A stretch of DNA of 64,000 bases, from assembly GCA_913045325.1 (NCBI GenBank), contig CAJWPZ010000002.1, positions 1 to 64,000 of the forward strand. The letters are read 5' to 3'. Positions 1-8,704 of this stretch are shown one piece after another. A program made the position numbers and the translations under genes. The first letter of the stretch is position 1. The number at the start of each line of letters is the position of its first letter. The notes under the pieces were generated by a model. The model had not been told where the DNA came from. It worked only from the letters and a program-made list of their open reading frames with translations, and ran no database searches. Origin of the DNA: an uncultured Flavobacteriaceae bacterium (GTDB taxonomy: Bacteria > Bacteroidota > Bacteroidia > Flavobacteriales > Flavobacteriaceae).

Positions 1-109
1 TTTGATCAATAAGAACTTTTAACAATTCTGCGCTATCAACTGGTTTTGGATGAAGTCCTAGATGTTTTCGTTCTTCTATTTCCTTTATGTAGTTATTATA
101 GGTATTCAT
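1..109 (-). CDS. acnB: Aconitate hydratase B, N-terminal fragment (runs off the left edge)
   Basis: The minus strand encodes 36 residues from an ATG at 109 to the window edge. They begin MNTYNNYIKEIEERKHLG and go on through LHPKPVDSAELL. I recognise this as the N-terminus of the bifunctional aconitate hydratase 2 / 2-methylisocitrate dehydratase (AcnB) of flavobacteria, which interconverts citrate and isocitrate in the TCA cycle. The active site and the 4Fe-4S ligands lie outside the window. The assignment rests on remembered similarity of a short segment. An 880-base gap and a terminator separate it from moxR, so it should have its own promoter in the AT-rich stretch above 109. Confidence 0.75.
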   Translation of the reverse strand, partial: MNTYNNYIKEIEERKHLGLHPKPVDSAELLKVLIDQ

Positions 110-879
110 GTAACAAAATCATTTAATTAAGTGGTTCTACAAATTTACACATTTTGTGAATAATTTTAAAATATGTAACAAAATCAAAAAAACCATGCAG
201 ATTTATCATAAAAATTAATAATATATATATAATCACTCCTTATTTAACAATTATGAAGAGAGTATACTATAAAATTAACAACATGTCATTATTTAAAATG
301 ATTCTTAATTACGACCACTCCATTAAATAGTAGGTATCGGTTTTTTAAAAAATAAATCACATTAATTTATGTTCTGTTTACTAGGTCTTCAAGTCAAAAG
401 ATAAGATTGAAATTTGAGAGTCTCTCCTAAAAACAATTCATTAATCATATTATGACAATTGGAAAAAGGCTAAAATATGATGCCTTTTTCATAACAGAAA
501 ATATTTAAAATATACATAGCTATGATTATAAAATCACTAAGCAAAAAATAGAAAGCTCCATAGCCGTTTTTAAATAGTAATAATTTCTACAAGGTTAATT
601 TACTAGGAATATCTAGGGGAGTTTATTCAAGAAGAAATGAAACCTTTAGAACGTCGCTTTAAAATCCAATTTAAGTTAAGGGATTTTACCTTTCTCTAGT
701 TTTTACTTTAGTCATAACAGAGAATACATCACCTAAGTACATATATTTTTGTTTTAGAGCTAATGCCTTCATAAAAAAACATGCTCATAAACCAAATTCA
801 CTTAGTTCAAAAAAAAATTGAAATTATACAATGCTCTTGGGATTAAGCTGCATAATACTCATTAAACCTAAAACAACTA
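110..879. other. Long AT-rich stretch without a convincing gene
   Basis: No ORF longer than about 30 codons looks real here. Three things stand out. A 25-codon plus-strand ORF lies at 252-329. A stem-loop at 462-490 (GAAAAAGGC, 11-base loop, GCCTTTTTC) resembles a terminator. Short open stretches that look protein-like occur at about 608-700 on the plus strand and 685-771 on the minus strand; the plus-strand one is blocked by a stop directly upstream. They could be eroded gene remnants, a small RNA, or chance. The right part of the stretch would carry the acnB promoter and leader. Confidence 0.4.
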
Positions 880-925
880 TTAAAAAACAAAATCGATAAT
901 TTCAGGGTATGAAAATTATCGATTT
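880..925 (-). terminator. Rho-independent terminator after moxR
   Basis: A near-perfect inverted repeat (AAATCGATAAT at 890-900, complementary to ATTATCGATTT at 915-925, with 1-base slippage near the loop) is followed in the minus direction by GTTTTTTAAT. It lies 67-100 bases beyond the moxR stop and probably ends the folding-factor/moxR transcript. Confidence 0.7.
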
Positions 926-991
926 AAAAATATGTAAAGCAACACAAATTAGGTTTCATTATGCTTTTTAGTAAAAAATAAGGTGCTCTTG

Positions 992-1945
992 TTATAACAA
1001 ACTAGTAATGATATCTTCAATAGAAAGTCCTTCGGCTTCTGCCTTGTAATTTTTTATCAAACGATGACGTAATATACCAATGGCTACTTTTTGTACATCT
1101 GCAATATCAGGAGAAAAATTACCCTGCAATGCAGCATGTGTTTTGGCGGCCAAAATAAGATTTTGTGAGGCACGTGGCCCTGCTCCCCAGTCTATATATT
1201 TTTTTACTAATTCTGGAGCACCTTGGCTCTTTGGCCTTGTTTTACCCACAAGTGTAACAGCATATTCTATAACATTATCTGCCACAGGTATGCGGCGTAT
1301 AAGCTCCTGAAAATCTATAATTTCTTGAGCCGTAAATAATGGATTTACTTTCTGTGGAGCTCCAGCTGTTGTTTTCTTAACGACCTCTACTTCTTCTTCA
1401 AATGTTGGATAATCAAGATTTATAGCAAACATAAAACGGTCTAATTGGGCTTCTGGCAAAGGGTATGTTCCTTCTTGCTCAATAGGGTTTTGGGTAGCCA
1501 ATACAAAATAAGGTAAATCTAGTTTGTAATTATGTCCTGCAATAGTTACACTGCGCTCTTGCATAGCCTCCAGAAGTGCCGCCTGTGTCTTTGGTGGTGT
1601 TCTGTTAATCTCATCTGCCAATATAATATTAGAGAAAATAGGCCCTTTTATGAACTTGAAATTACGTGACTCATCTAATATTTCAGAACCTAAAATATCA
1701 CTAGGCATTAAATCTGGGGTGAACTGTATACGCTTAAACCCTAGACCCAAAGCCTGAGAAACTGTATTTACTAGTAATGTTTTAGCAAGCCCTGGAACCC
1801 CAATTAAAAGTGCATGACCTCCAGAAAAAACAGATAATAACACCTGTTCTACAACCCCGTCCTGGCCTACAATTACTTTTTTAATTTCTTGGCGCAAGGC
1901 CTCATACCTTGTAACGAGTTGCTGCACTAATGCTACGTCTGACAT
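992..1945 (-). CDS. MoxR-family AAA+ ATPase
   Basis: A 317-residue AAA+ ATPase of the MoxR/RavA class, cytoplasmic, thought to act as a chaperone-like ATPase on VWA-domain or membrane-complex clients. Walker A is GVPGLAKT (about residues 49-56), Walker B is IILADE (about 107-112), followed by NRTPPKTQAALLEAM, the MoxR signature. The C-terminal lid contains GAGPRASQ. It follows the three secreted PpiC-type genes by 77 bases on the same strand and is probably the last gene of that operon. In many Bacteroidota moxR precedes batA-type VWA genes; none is present here, so its client is unknown. Confidence 0.93.
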   Translation of the reverse strand: MSDVALVQQLVTRYEALRQEIKKVIVGQDGVVEQVLLSVFSGGHALLIGVPGLAKTLLVNTVSQALGLGFKRIQFTPDLMPSDILGSEILDESRNFKFIKGPIFSNIILADEINRTPPKTQAALLEAMQERSVTIAGHNYKLDLPYFVLATQNPIEQEGTYPLPEAQLDRFMFAINLDYPTFEEEVEVVKKTTAGAPQKVNPLFTAQEIIDFQELIRRIPVADNVIEYAVTLVGKTRPKSQGAPELVKKYIDWGAGPRASQNLILAAKTHAALQGNFSPDIADVQKVAIGILRHRLIKNYKAEAEGLSIEDIITSLL

Positions 1946-2022
1946 ATGCTATAAAATAAATTTATCTTAATTAATTTCGAGTAAAAAACAAGACTAAAAA
2001 CTCACCTGTTTGCCAGTGAGCG

Positions 2023-3498
2023 CTATTTCTTTACCCAATCACTTGCAAAAACACAGTCTCTGTAATCTTTATTTACATTTACATAGGTGTCTTTAATTTT
2101 TTGCGCTTGCCACTGCTCAATGGTCTTAATTTGTTTTTGACGTAGGGCAAGAGATTTAATTTTCTCGTAGTCTTTTACAAAATCTGCAGGATGCTCCTCA
2201 TACTTGTTTGTTACCGTTAAAAACTTATAGGTCTTTTTACCTGTTCTGTCTTGGTCAATAAATATTTTTGAAACTTCATTTTCGGCTAGATTGTAAACCT
2301 GAGCGCTCAAAGTAGGATCCATTTTTGTTAAATCAAAACGGGTGTCTTGATTTGTAGGATTTACTAATTGCCCCCCATTGTTACTAGTATTACTGTCATC
2401 AGAGTATAGACGAGCAGCTCTACTAAAGGATATACTGTCATTAATAATACTGGTTCTAATTTTTTCAATTCGGTCTTTTGCCTCATTAATAGCATCATTG
2501 GTTAACTCTGGAAATAAAATGATATGACGTACATCTATTTCTTGCCCACGAATTTTATCCACCTTTAGGATATGATAGCCAAATTCTGACTCAAACGGCT
2601 CACTCACTTCACCCTCTAACAAAGAAAAAGCAACATCTTTAAATATCTTAGAATATGGATCTCCTCGGCGCATACTTGGCAGTAGACCACCCCTTGAGGC
2701 AGCTCCATCTTTAGAATACAAAACAGCTTTGGTAGCAAAACTAGAACCTCCCTCTACAATATCTTCTCTCAATTCATTGAGTCTATCCAAAACCCCTTGT
2801 ATGGCCTGTTTAGAAAATTTTGGCTCCACAACAATTTGAGCCACCTCTACCTCTGCACTAAATACCGGACGCTCATCCTGGGGTATGCTATTAAAGAAAA
2901 CAGATACCTCCTCTGGAGTAACCTCAACCGCTTCAACTACTTTGGCTTGCATGCGTTTTGCTAGCTCTATATCTCTTTTGGCTTTCAACAAATCGTTTTT
3001 AAGCTGCAATAAATTGTCTTTACGGTAGTATGCTACCACCTTTTCTTCACTACCTAGTTGCCCAACCATATACTGTACTAGTTGGTCTACTTGCGGGTTT
3101 ATCTCTGCATCAGAGATGGTAATGCTGTCTTGTTTTGCTTGATGAAGGTATAACTTGTCTTCCATTAACTTCCCTAGAAGTTCACAACGGGTAATATCTT
3201 CTACAGAGACTCCATTTTGCTTAAATTCTAGATAACTCTTGTCTATATCACTATCCAAAACCACATACCCACCAATAACGGCAGACACTCCCTCTGCCTT
3301 GTACCTTTTAAAAGGCAGTACAGAATCATTTTGCTTTAATTGGCTAGGGGCTTCTAGCAATGGGTTTTCTTTTGCAACTCCTGTACTATCTACAGCAACC
3401 ACCTGTTGAGCAACCATAAAGGTTTGAGCACTTAGCAACAAAAGTATTGCAATACTATTTTTGGGAATACACTTCAAAATTTTTGTTTTTAACAGCAT
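2023..3498 (-). CDS. Periplasmic SurA-like peptidyl-prolyl isomerase
   Basis: A 491-residue parvulin-type foldase. The N-terminus is a long hydrophobic signal sequence ending near FMVAQQ (about residue 32). A SurA-like N-terminal helical region follows, then one clear PpiC domain (about 215-315, containing GAASRGGLLP and FGYHILKV) and a second, more diverged one (about 320-425, starting VRHIILFPE). SurA proteins escort outer-membrane proteins through the periplasm and isomerise X-Pro bonds. The start overlaps the upstream gene by 44 bases; no other Met would leave an intact signal sequence, so translational coupling is likely. This is the SurA candidate of the operon. Confidence 0.88.
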   Translation of the reverse strand: MLLKTKILKCIPKNSIAILLLLSAQTFMVAQQVVAVDSTGVAKENPLLEAPSQLKQNDSVLPFKRYKAEGVSAVIGGYVVLDSDIDKSYLEFKQNGVSVEDITRCELLGKLMEDKLYLHQAKQDSITISDAEINPQVDQLVQYMVGQLGSEEKVVAYYRKDNLLQLKNDLLKAKRDIELAKRMQAKVVEAVEVTPEEVSVFFNSIPQDERPVFSAEVEVAQIVVEPKFSKQAIQGVLDRLNELREDIVEGGSSFATKAVLYSKDGAASRGGLLPSMRRGDPYSKIFKDVAFSLLEGEVSEPFESEFGYHILKVDKIRGQEIDVRHIILFPELTNDAINEAKDRIEKIRTSIINDSISFSRAARLYSDDSNTSNNGGQLVNPTNQDTRFDLTKMDPTLSAQVYNLAENEVSKIFIDQDRTGKKTYKFLTVTNKYEEHPADFVKDYEKIKSLALRQKQIKTIEQWQAQKIKDTYVNVNKDYRDCVFASDWVKK

Positions 3499-4309
3499 CT
3501 TTAGTAATGTCTTTTTCTAGTTCCTTGATAAGTTCTAGCGTTCTTTTATTTAAAATAATTTCTTTAATAATAGGCTTAATATATTGCAAAGGTGCTGTTT
3601 GATTGGGAGATAGCACCTGCTTAATTTTGAGCAAATATACTCCTAATGAATCTTCTAATTGGGAGAAAGTTGCTTTTTTTAAAACCTTAGATTCTTTGTT
3701 TCTAATTACAGGGAGTTGCCTTAGTAAGGTTTCTTTTTTCACCCAAACAGAGTCGTTAAAATTAGCTCCCTTATACTCTAGACTACTACCCTGGAGTGCA
3801 ACAATGTCCTCGGTATTAAAACGACGTAGTTTTTGCTTTGTTTCAGAAATGGCTGGAAAACTTGCATCTAGATGTATGTATCGCAACTTGTAAATCTCTT
3901 CCTTTAGTGTGAAATTCGCTTTATTTTGTTGGTAAAACAAGTCATACTCTTGTTGGGTTACAGTGCTGTCTAAAAGCTTAGATACAATAGCCCCTTTATA
4001 GGCCTCTGCAAACAAATCATTTCTATACTGGGCTACCATTCCTTGGTAGTCCTCTATTTGCTGCTGTGGCAAATTAATATTTGCTTGATCTATAAGTAGC
4101 TGTTGTGTTGCCCATCTTTGAATATAATTGGCAACAATACTAATACTGTCTTGTTTTGTGGTGTTTTCTGAAATTAATGCCTGTATATCTTGTTGGTATA
4201 AATAAGTCTCGTTTACCCTAGCTACAGGCACTTTGGTGCTTTTTGGCTCCAAAAAATCACAGGCAACTATCCCCATGCACAACGTAAATATAAAAAGAAG
4301 TTTATGCAT
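3455..4309 (-). CDS. Lipoprotein with SurA_N-like fold, no evident PpiC domain
   Basis: A 284-residue lipoprotein: the signal peptide ends in a lipobox GIVAC with the lipidated Cys at residue 17. The rest looks like the chaperone part of the SurA/PrsA family (VARVNETYLYQQDIQALI, then helical segments). I see none of the PpiC landmarks (a Gly-Gly loop followed by GYH) that both neighbours have, so it is probably a chaperone without isomerase activity. Its start codon overlaps the stop of the upstream gene at 4309, and its 3' end overlaps the next gene by 44 bases, so the three are tightly co-translated. It probably works with the flanking foldases on outer-membrane or lipoprotein clients. Confidence 0.8.
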   Translation of the reverse strand: MHKLLFIFTLCMGIVACDFLEPKSTKVPVARVNETYLYQQDIQALISENTTKQDSISIVANYIQRWATQQLLIDQANINLPQQQIEDYQGMVAQYRNDLFAEAYKGAIVSKLLDSTVTQQEYDLFYQQNKANFTLKEEIYKLRYIHLDASFPAISETKQKLRRFNTEDIVALQGSSLEYKGANFNDSVWVKKETLLRQLPVIRNKESKVLKKATFSQLEDSLGVYLLKIKQVLSPNQTAPLQYIKPIIKEIILNKRTLELIKELEKDITKDAVKNKNFEVYSQK

Positions 4310-6270
4310 TATTTTTTAAGTTCTTTCTTGATTTTTTTAAGTGTCTTTTTATGTATCACCACAGGATACTTCTCTCTAAGGCTTTGCATCCAAGAGGCTT
4401 CAAGCTGTTGTTGGTACTGGCTCATCACAGTACCTCTTACCTGGTCAAAAGATTTTTCTCCAGAAGGCAACACCTGGTCTACTTGCACCAAGGTATAGCC
4501 GTCCTGGCCTTTGTATATTTTTGATACTCCAGCAACAAACTCAAAATTATCTGGTAGTTGTTTATCCCCATTTTCAAACATCCCTTTTGAGAGTAAAACC
4601 CTTAAAGAGGCATCGCTGTTAAGTAATTCTTTCACTTGTTGTGGTGTCTTCCCTTGTTGCAATAAAACCTTAGATTCTTCTAGTGCTGCTTTTTCATTGC
4701 TTGTTAAAATAGTAGCATCCACTCTATCTTGCCATAGATACGTTGCTTTGTTTTTTTGGTAAAATTTTTGTAGAGCTAAGGTATCTGTTTTTGCGGCATT
4801 CCAGATGTTCTTTTCCATCACATCAAAAATAAGCAGGCCATCTCTATACTCACTAATCACTGCGGCGTAGTCAAGATTTTCTTCTTCTAGTTTATCTATA
4901 AAATACTCTTGAAGTACTACCGTTTCAAAATCATCATACATATACCTTACACAACTCTCTAGAGTCTTAACAGTTGTTGGTACCGGTCTTTTTTGTCTAA
5001 CTGCCAAATGTGCAGCAAAATCTCTGTAGTAAAAACGTGTACTTCCAATAGTAAAAATAACCTTATCTAGTGTAGGGTTTAGGCTATCATAGCTCCATCT
5101 TCTATTAAAAATTTCTTTGTCTACAAATTGGTTAAAAAAGCTAGCATAGCTAGCATCATTTGTATAACCGTATTTGTCTTTTATTTTACTTCTTATCTCT
5201 GAGGTGACAGCCAACAATCTTTCTCCTCTATTTCCTTGAGCTAGGAGCCTGTCTCTTTGCTGCTCAAAGGTTTTTGACTCACTAATCGCCTCCAAACGTA
5301 TAATGTGCCACCCAAAAGCGGATGAAACTGGCATAGAAATATCTCCAGGGGTAGTTAACTTAAAAGCAGCAGTCTCAAACTTAGGAGCTCTTAACTTTCC
5401 TCTTGTAAAGGGTTTTAATTTACCTCCAGAGACACCAGAGTTTTTATCTTCAGAGAATTGCTTTGCCAAGTCTTCAAATTTCTGTCCTTGATTTAATAAT
5501 TGGTATAATTCGTTTATTCTCACCTGAGGATCAAATTTAGGATCCTTATTTTTATTTGACACCATTATGTGAGAAACTGTAATTTCATTTCCGGTGGGCC
5601 TTCTGTCTAAAACCTTAATAACATGATATCCATAACTGGTTCTTGTGATATCAGAAATGGCACCCACCTTAGTGTTGTAGGCAGCGTTTTCAAATGGATA
5701 TAACATAGAAAAAGCAGAAAAATAACCCAGGTTTCCATTTTGCTCCTTGGTATTTGGCTCTTCAGAGTATTGAAGCACTAAATCAGTGAAATCTTCCCCG
5801 TTTTTAGCCTTTTGCATAACCTGTGCGGCTTTATTGTAGGCCTGTAAGGTGTCTTGTGGCAAGGCATCATAGCCAACCATAATCAAAACGTGTTGCGCAT
5901 TAATCTGCTCCTTAGAACGCTCATAAGCCTCACGGGCCATGTCTTCTTCGATCTTCTGCTCAAACAAGTAATTTCTAGATAATTGAGCACGGTATTTTTC
6001 AAATTCCTTTTTGTATGCCTTTGCTTGATCCAATTTTTGAGCATAGGCCTCTTGCACTTTTAGCTTATAGTCTACAAATAAATCTAAATAACCATCCACA
6101 GATTTTTGAGACGCGTCTTTTACTAAATCTAGATTTTTTTTATACACCCTTAAAAACTCTTGTTTATAAACAGGAGTATTTTCAATGGTAAGAATAACAT
6201 CTTTCTGGGATTGAGAATATGCTGTAAACACAAAAGAGAATAGTGCGCATACAAGGATAATTTTTTTCAT
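4309..6270 (-). CDS. Periplasmic PpiC-type isomerase with two parvulin domains
   Basis: 653 residues from the ATG at 6270, which starts the signal peptide MKKIILVCALFSFVFTAYSQ. A longer reading from 6363 is possible but would begin upstream of the promoter seen at 6329-6358, so I prefer the shorter form. An N-terminal SurA_N/trigger-like helical part is followed by two PpiC domains: about 125-220 (AQHVLIMV to GYHVIKV) and 230-325 (VSHIMVSN to GWHIIRL). The C-terminal 300 residues are mostly helical and basic at the very end. First gene of the operon. Likely role: folding and quality control of exported proteins. Confidence 0.88.
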   Translation of the reverse strand: MKKIILVCALFSFVFTAYSQSQKDVILTIENTPVYKQEFLRVYKKNLDLVKDASQKSVDGYLDLFVDYKLKVQEAYAQKLDQAKAYKKEFEKYRAQLSRNYLFEQKIEEDMAREAYERSKEQINAQHVLIMVGYDALPQDTLQAYNKAAQVMQKAKNGEDFTDLVLQYSEEPNTKEQNGNLGYFSAFSMLYPFENAAYNTKVGAISDITRTSYGYHVIKVLDRRPTGNEITVSHIMVSNKNKDPKFDPQVRINELYQLLNQGQKFEDLAKQFSEDKNSGVSGGKLKPFTRGKLRAPKFETAAFKLTTPGDISMPVSSAFGWHIIRLEAISESKTFEQQRDRLLAQGNRGERLLAVTSEIRSKIKDKYGYTNDASYASFFNQFVDKEIFNRRWSYDSLNPTLDKVIFTIGSTRFYYRDFAAHLAVRQKRPVPTTVKTLESCVRYMYDDFETVVLQEYFIDKLEEENLDYAAVISEYRDGLLIFDVMEKNIWNAAKTDTLALQKFYQKNKATYLWQDRVDATILTSNEKAALEESKVLLQQGKTPQQVKELLNSDASLRVLLSKGMFENGDKQLPDNFEFVAGVSKIYKGQDGYTLVQVDQVLPSGEKSFDQVRGTVMSQYQQQLEASWMQSLREKYPVVIHKKTLKKIKKELKK

Positions 6271-6328
6271 AAAAAGAGCGTGTTTTAAGATGTATTTTTC
6301 TAATAGGTTAACAGTGTAGTTAAGGAAA

Positions 6329-6358
6329 CAAAAATAACAATTTGCCACAAGTAAACAA
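6329..6358 (-). promoter_or_regulatory. Promoter of the folding-factor operon
   Basis: Read on the minus strand: TTG (6358-6356), exactly 19 bases, then TATTTTTG (6336-6329). This matches the Bacteroidota -33/-7 consensus. Transcription should start near 6322-6325, about 50 bases before the ATG at 6270. Confidence 0.7.
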
Positions 6359-6419
6359 ATCAAATTAATAACGCAATACTATGCATTAAAGTACATACCT
6401 ACCACTTTAAAAAAAGAAG

Positions 6420-6427
6420 TACTTTTG
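6420..6427 (+). promoter_or_regulatory. -7 element upstream of the 6485 gene
   Basis: TACTTTTG fits TAnnTTTG. No TTG is present at the expected -33 position. It lies 58 bases before the ATG at 6485. Confidence 0.5.
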
Positions 6428-6484
6428 TAGTGTACATTTTAGGAAACAAAAAACACCCCATAAGGGTCTTTGAAACAGAAATAC

Positions 6485-6727
6485 ATGAGCCAACGCATTA
6501 AATTAATTTGGGACTTTAAAGGCCCTAACGCTTCTCAAACTGCGGCGCACCACATTATCCACCTGGAAGAATTTTCACGTTCAGAAAAACTAGAAAACAC
6601 CCTTTGTGGTCTAGAAAATGTACATGATATGCATCATATTGCATATTTGGTGGTAGAGAAAAAACACATGGATGATTTAAGAGAGCGTCTTAAACCACAC
6701 AGAGGGCAATTATACCAAGAAAAATAG
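6485..6727 (+). CDS. Small conserved hypothetical protein (80 residues)
   Basis: 80 residues from the second in-frame ATG (MSQRIKLIWDFKGP). A start at 6470 would add five residues, but the N-terminus read here looks like the natural one. The protein is soluble and histidine-rich in its middle (two His-His pairs and a His-Met-His cluster), with no signal peptide. I know similar short proteins from flavobacteria only as uncharacterised. The paired His/Met residues could bind a metal; that is inference. It is convergent with queE, with one base between the two stop codons. Confidence 0.75.
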   Translation: MSQRIKLIWDFKGPNASQTAAHHIIHLEEFSRSEKLENTLCGLENVHDMHHIAYLVVEKKHMDDLRERLKPHRGQLYQEK

Positions 6728-6728
6728 C

Positions 6729-7358
6729 CTACGGAATATTTAAATACTTGTGTGTCTGTAGAGATACCATCCATTTTGGATGCGCCATAACATAATCTAC
6801 AATTTGAGGTATCATAGTGTCTCGCTTACTCCATTCTGGCTGCAGGTATAAAATACAATCACTACCCACCTTTGCAGCTTGCTCTTCTGCAAACTTGAAA
6901 TCGTTTTTATTGTATATAATTACCTTTAACTCATGAGCTGCCTTATACACTTGTTGGGTAGGTAACTTCATTTTTTTTGGTGACAAACAAATCCAATCCC
7001 AGGTGCCAGACAAAGCATAGGCTCCAGAGGTTTCTATATGAGTACTCATCCCCATTTGTTTTAACAATGAGGTTAGAGGGTCCATATCCCAGGTAAGTGG
7101 TTCTCCACCAGTTATAACAATAGTTTTTGAGTATTTATTTGCATTTTGCGCAATAGCCTTAATGGCTGTTGGGGGATGACTATCAGGATTCCAGCTTTCT
7201 TTAACATCACACCAATGACAGCCAACATCACAGCCTCCAACTCTAATAAAATAAGCTGCAGTCCCTTTATGGAAACCCTCTCCTTGAATGGTGTAAAACT
7301 CTTCCATAAGTGGAAGCATCAAACCTTTATTTACTTGCTCTTGAATCTCTTTTTGCAT
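6729..7358 (-). CDS. queE: 7-carboxy-7-deazaguanine synthase (radical SAM)
   Basis: A 209-residue radical SAM enzyme converting 6-carboxy-tetrahydropterin to 7-carboxy-7-deazaguanine in queuosine biosynthesis. The cluster-binding motif is CDVGCHWC (Cys 43, 47, 50), preceded by FYTIQGEGFHKGTAAYFIR, the QueE substrate-pocket signature, and followed by TGGEPL (SAM binding). The length is usual for the Bacteroidota form. A -7 element ends only seven bases before the ATG, so the message may be nearly leaderless, or translation may start at Met 14 (MLPLMEEF). No other queuosine gene is nearby. Confidence 0.93.
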   Translation of the reverse strand: MQKEIQEQVNKGLMLPLMEEFYTIQGEGFHKGTAAYFIRVGGCDVGCHWCDVKESWNPDSHPPTAIKAIAQNANKYSKTIVITGGEPLTWDMDPLTSLLKQMGMSTHIETSGAYALSGTWDWICLSPKKMKLPTQQVYKAAHELKVIIYNKNDFKFAEEQAAKVGSDCILYLQPEWSKRDTMIPQIVDYVMAHPKWMVSLQTHKYLNIP

Positions 7359-7365
7359 ACCCCAG

Positions 7366-7373
7366 CAAAGATA
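7366..7373 (-). promoter_or_regulatory. Possible -7 element for queE
   Basis: On the minus strand TATCTTTG matches TAnnTTTG. It stands unusually close to the queE ATG at 7358, implying a very short or absent leader. No -33 TTG is seen at the right spacing. Confidence 0.4.
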
Positions 7374-7586
7374 GTATAATTATCTACGATGGGTACACAT
7401 ATATTCATGGCAAAACAGGAGCGGCTATCTTTAAATTTCCGCAATAAAACACTGTAATACACCTTGGATTAAAACTAAAGACTATATTGTTTTACAAGAC
7501 AGGATACAAATGTTATTTTTATAAAAAATAAGAACACGCTCCCTTACCAAGAGCAAGAATAACTTTCAAACAATCAAAACCAAATA

Positions 7587-8150
7587 ATGAAAAACGCTAT
7601 TATCATAACAGCTTTAGCCGCTTTACTCTCTGTACAATGCACAAGCAAAAAAGACGCCTTTACCATAACAAATGGTAAAATTGGAACACTCACAAGCCAA
7701 ACTACCCTTAAACAACTAAGGACTGTTTTTGCAAATGATAGTATTGTGCCCCTTGCAAGGATAAACCCGAGTGATGCCCTTCAAGGAGATGTAGAGGTGT
7801 TTTCAAAACAGGGTAACAAACTTCTGGGGCTATCTCCAAATAACCAAATGAGTCCAGATGCTACCATAAACACCCTGCGGGTGTATGACTCTAGATACAA
7901 AACCACTAAGGGGCTTTCTATAAAAAGCACCTTTAAAGATATTAAAGACAACTATGAAATTTCTGGCATCCAAACAAGTATAGATGCAGTTGTTGTTTTT
8001 CTAAAAGACAGTGATGTATTTATCACCATAGACAAAAAACAACTACCAGAAAATCTAAGGTATAACCCAAACCTAAGCATTGAGGCCTCTCAAATACCAA
8101 AGGGAGCTACCTTTAAGTATTTTATGATTTCTTGGGAGGATCAATACTAA
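7587..8150 (+). CDS. Hypothetical lipoprotein (187 residues)
   Basis: The signal peptide [18 protein letters not shown] carries a lipobox-like LSVQC with the lipidated Cys at about residue 18. The mature part is beta-rich, with a repeated alternation of short strands ([28 protein letters not shown]), and lacks cysteines. It has a distant resemblance to DUF1131-type lipoproteins that I cannot confirm by eye. It is transcribed together with the VOC gene 17 bases downstream. No function is assigned. Confidence 0.75.
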   Translation: MKNAIIITALAALLSVQCTSKKDAFTITNGKIGTLTSQTTLKQLRTVFANDSIVPLARINPSDALQGDVEVFSKQGNKLLGLSPNNQMSPDATINTLRVYDSRYKTTKGLSIKSTFKDIKDNYEISGIQTSIDAVVVFLKDSDVFITIDKKQLPENLRYNPNLSIEASQIPKGATFKYFMISWEDQY

Positions 8151-8167
8151 TTAAAACAGTACACCTT

Positions 8168-8590
8168 ATGCATACACTTTCTCCTTTTCATCTAGCCATT
8201 CCCGTTGATGATCTTTCAAGTTGCAGGATATTTTATAGAGACACCCTAGGCTGCCAAGAAGGAAGAAGCAGTGATCATTGGGTAGATTTTAATTTTTTTG
8301 GACACCAACTTGTTATTCACTTAAAAGAAGATACACAACTCAAAGCTCCAACAAATACAGTAGATGGAAAAGAGGTTCCTATTCCTCATTTTGGTGTCGT
8401 GCTCGATATGGATACTTTCAATGAGCTGGCAAAACAACTTCAAGAAAAAAACGTCGAGTTTATCATAGCACCCTACACTAGGTTTAAAGGCCTTGTAGGA
8501 GAACAGGCAACAATGTTTTTTAAAGACCCTAGCTCAAACGCCCTAGAGTTTAAAGCATTTGCAGACCCAAGCCAGTTATTTGCTAGCTGA
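8168..8590 (+). CDS. VOC-family (glyoxalase-fold) protein
   Basis: 140 residues from the ATG at 8168 ([16 protein letters not shown]). An earlier in-frame ATG at 8132 lies inside the preceding gene and would add residues unlike the family. The first betaalphabetabetabeta module shows FHLAIPV...[10 protein letters not shown] and the second HFGVVLDMD...[15 protein letters not shown]. The likely metal ligands are His 8 (FHLA), the His in PHFGV and the Glu in LEFK, as in glyoxalase I and extradiol dioxygenases. The substrate is unknown; the family also includes lyases and antibiotic-binding proteins. Confidence 0.88.
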   Translation: MHTLSPFHLAIPVDDLSSCRIFYRDTLGCQEGRSSDHWVDFNFFGHQLVIHLKEDTQLKAPTNTVDGKEVPIPHFGVVLDMDTFNELAKQLQEKNVEFIIAPYTRFKGLVGEQATMFFKDPSSNALEFKAFADPSQLFAS

Positions 8591-8647
8591 TAAAATTTAG
8601 CGCATTAACTAGATGTAGCGCACCTGTTTTATAAAAATACCAAACAT

Positions 8648-8685
8648 AAAAAAGCCCTTTTAGAAAATACCTAAAGGGCTTTTTA
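8648..8685. terminator. Bidirectional terminator between the VOC gene and folD
   Basis: A strong inverted repeat (AAAAAGCCCTTTTAG / CTAAAGGGCTTTTT, 7-base loop) with T-tracts in both directions, placed between two convergent genes. Confidence 0.9.
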
Positions 8686-8704
8686 ATATTATAATAAGGA
8701 GGTT

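Noticed and set aside
989-1000. A 12-base palindrome TTGTTATAACAA at the moxR stop
   Set aside because: Short, AT-rich, and partly formed by the stop codon; no further support as an operator.
6271-6363. A 31-residue N-terminal extension of the two-parvulin foldase
   Set aside because: It would place a hydrophobic stretch ahead of a good signal peptide and start upstream of the likely promoter.
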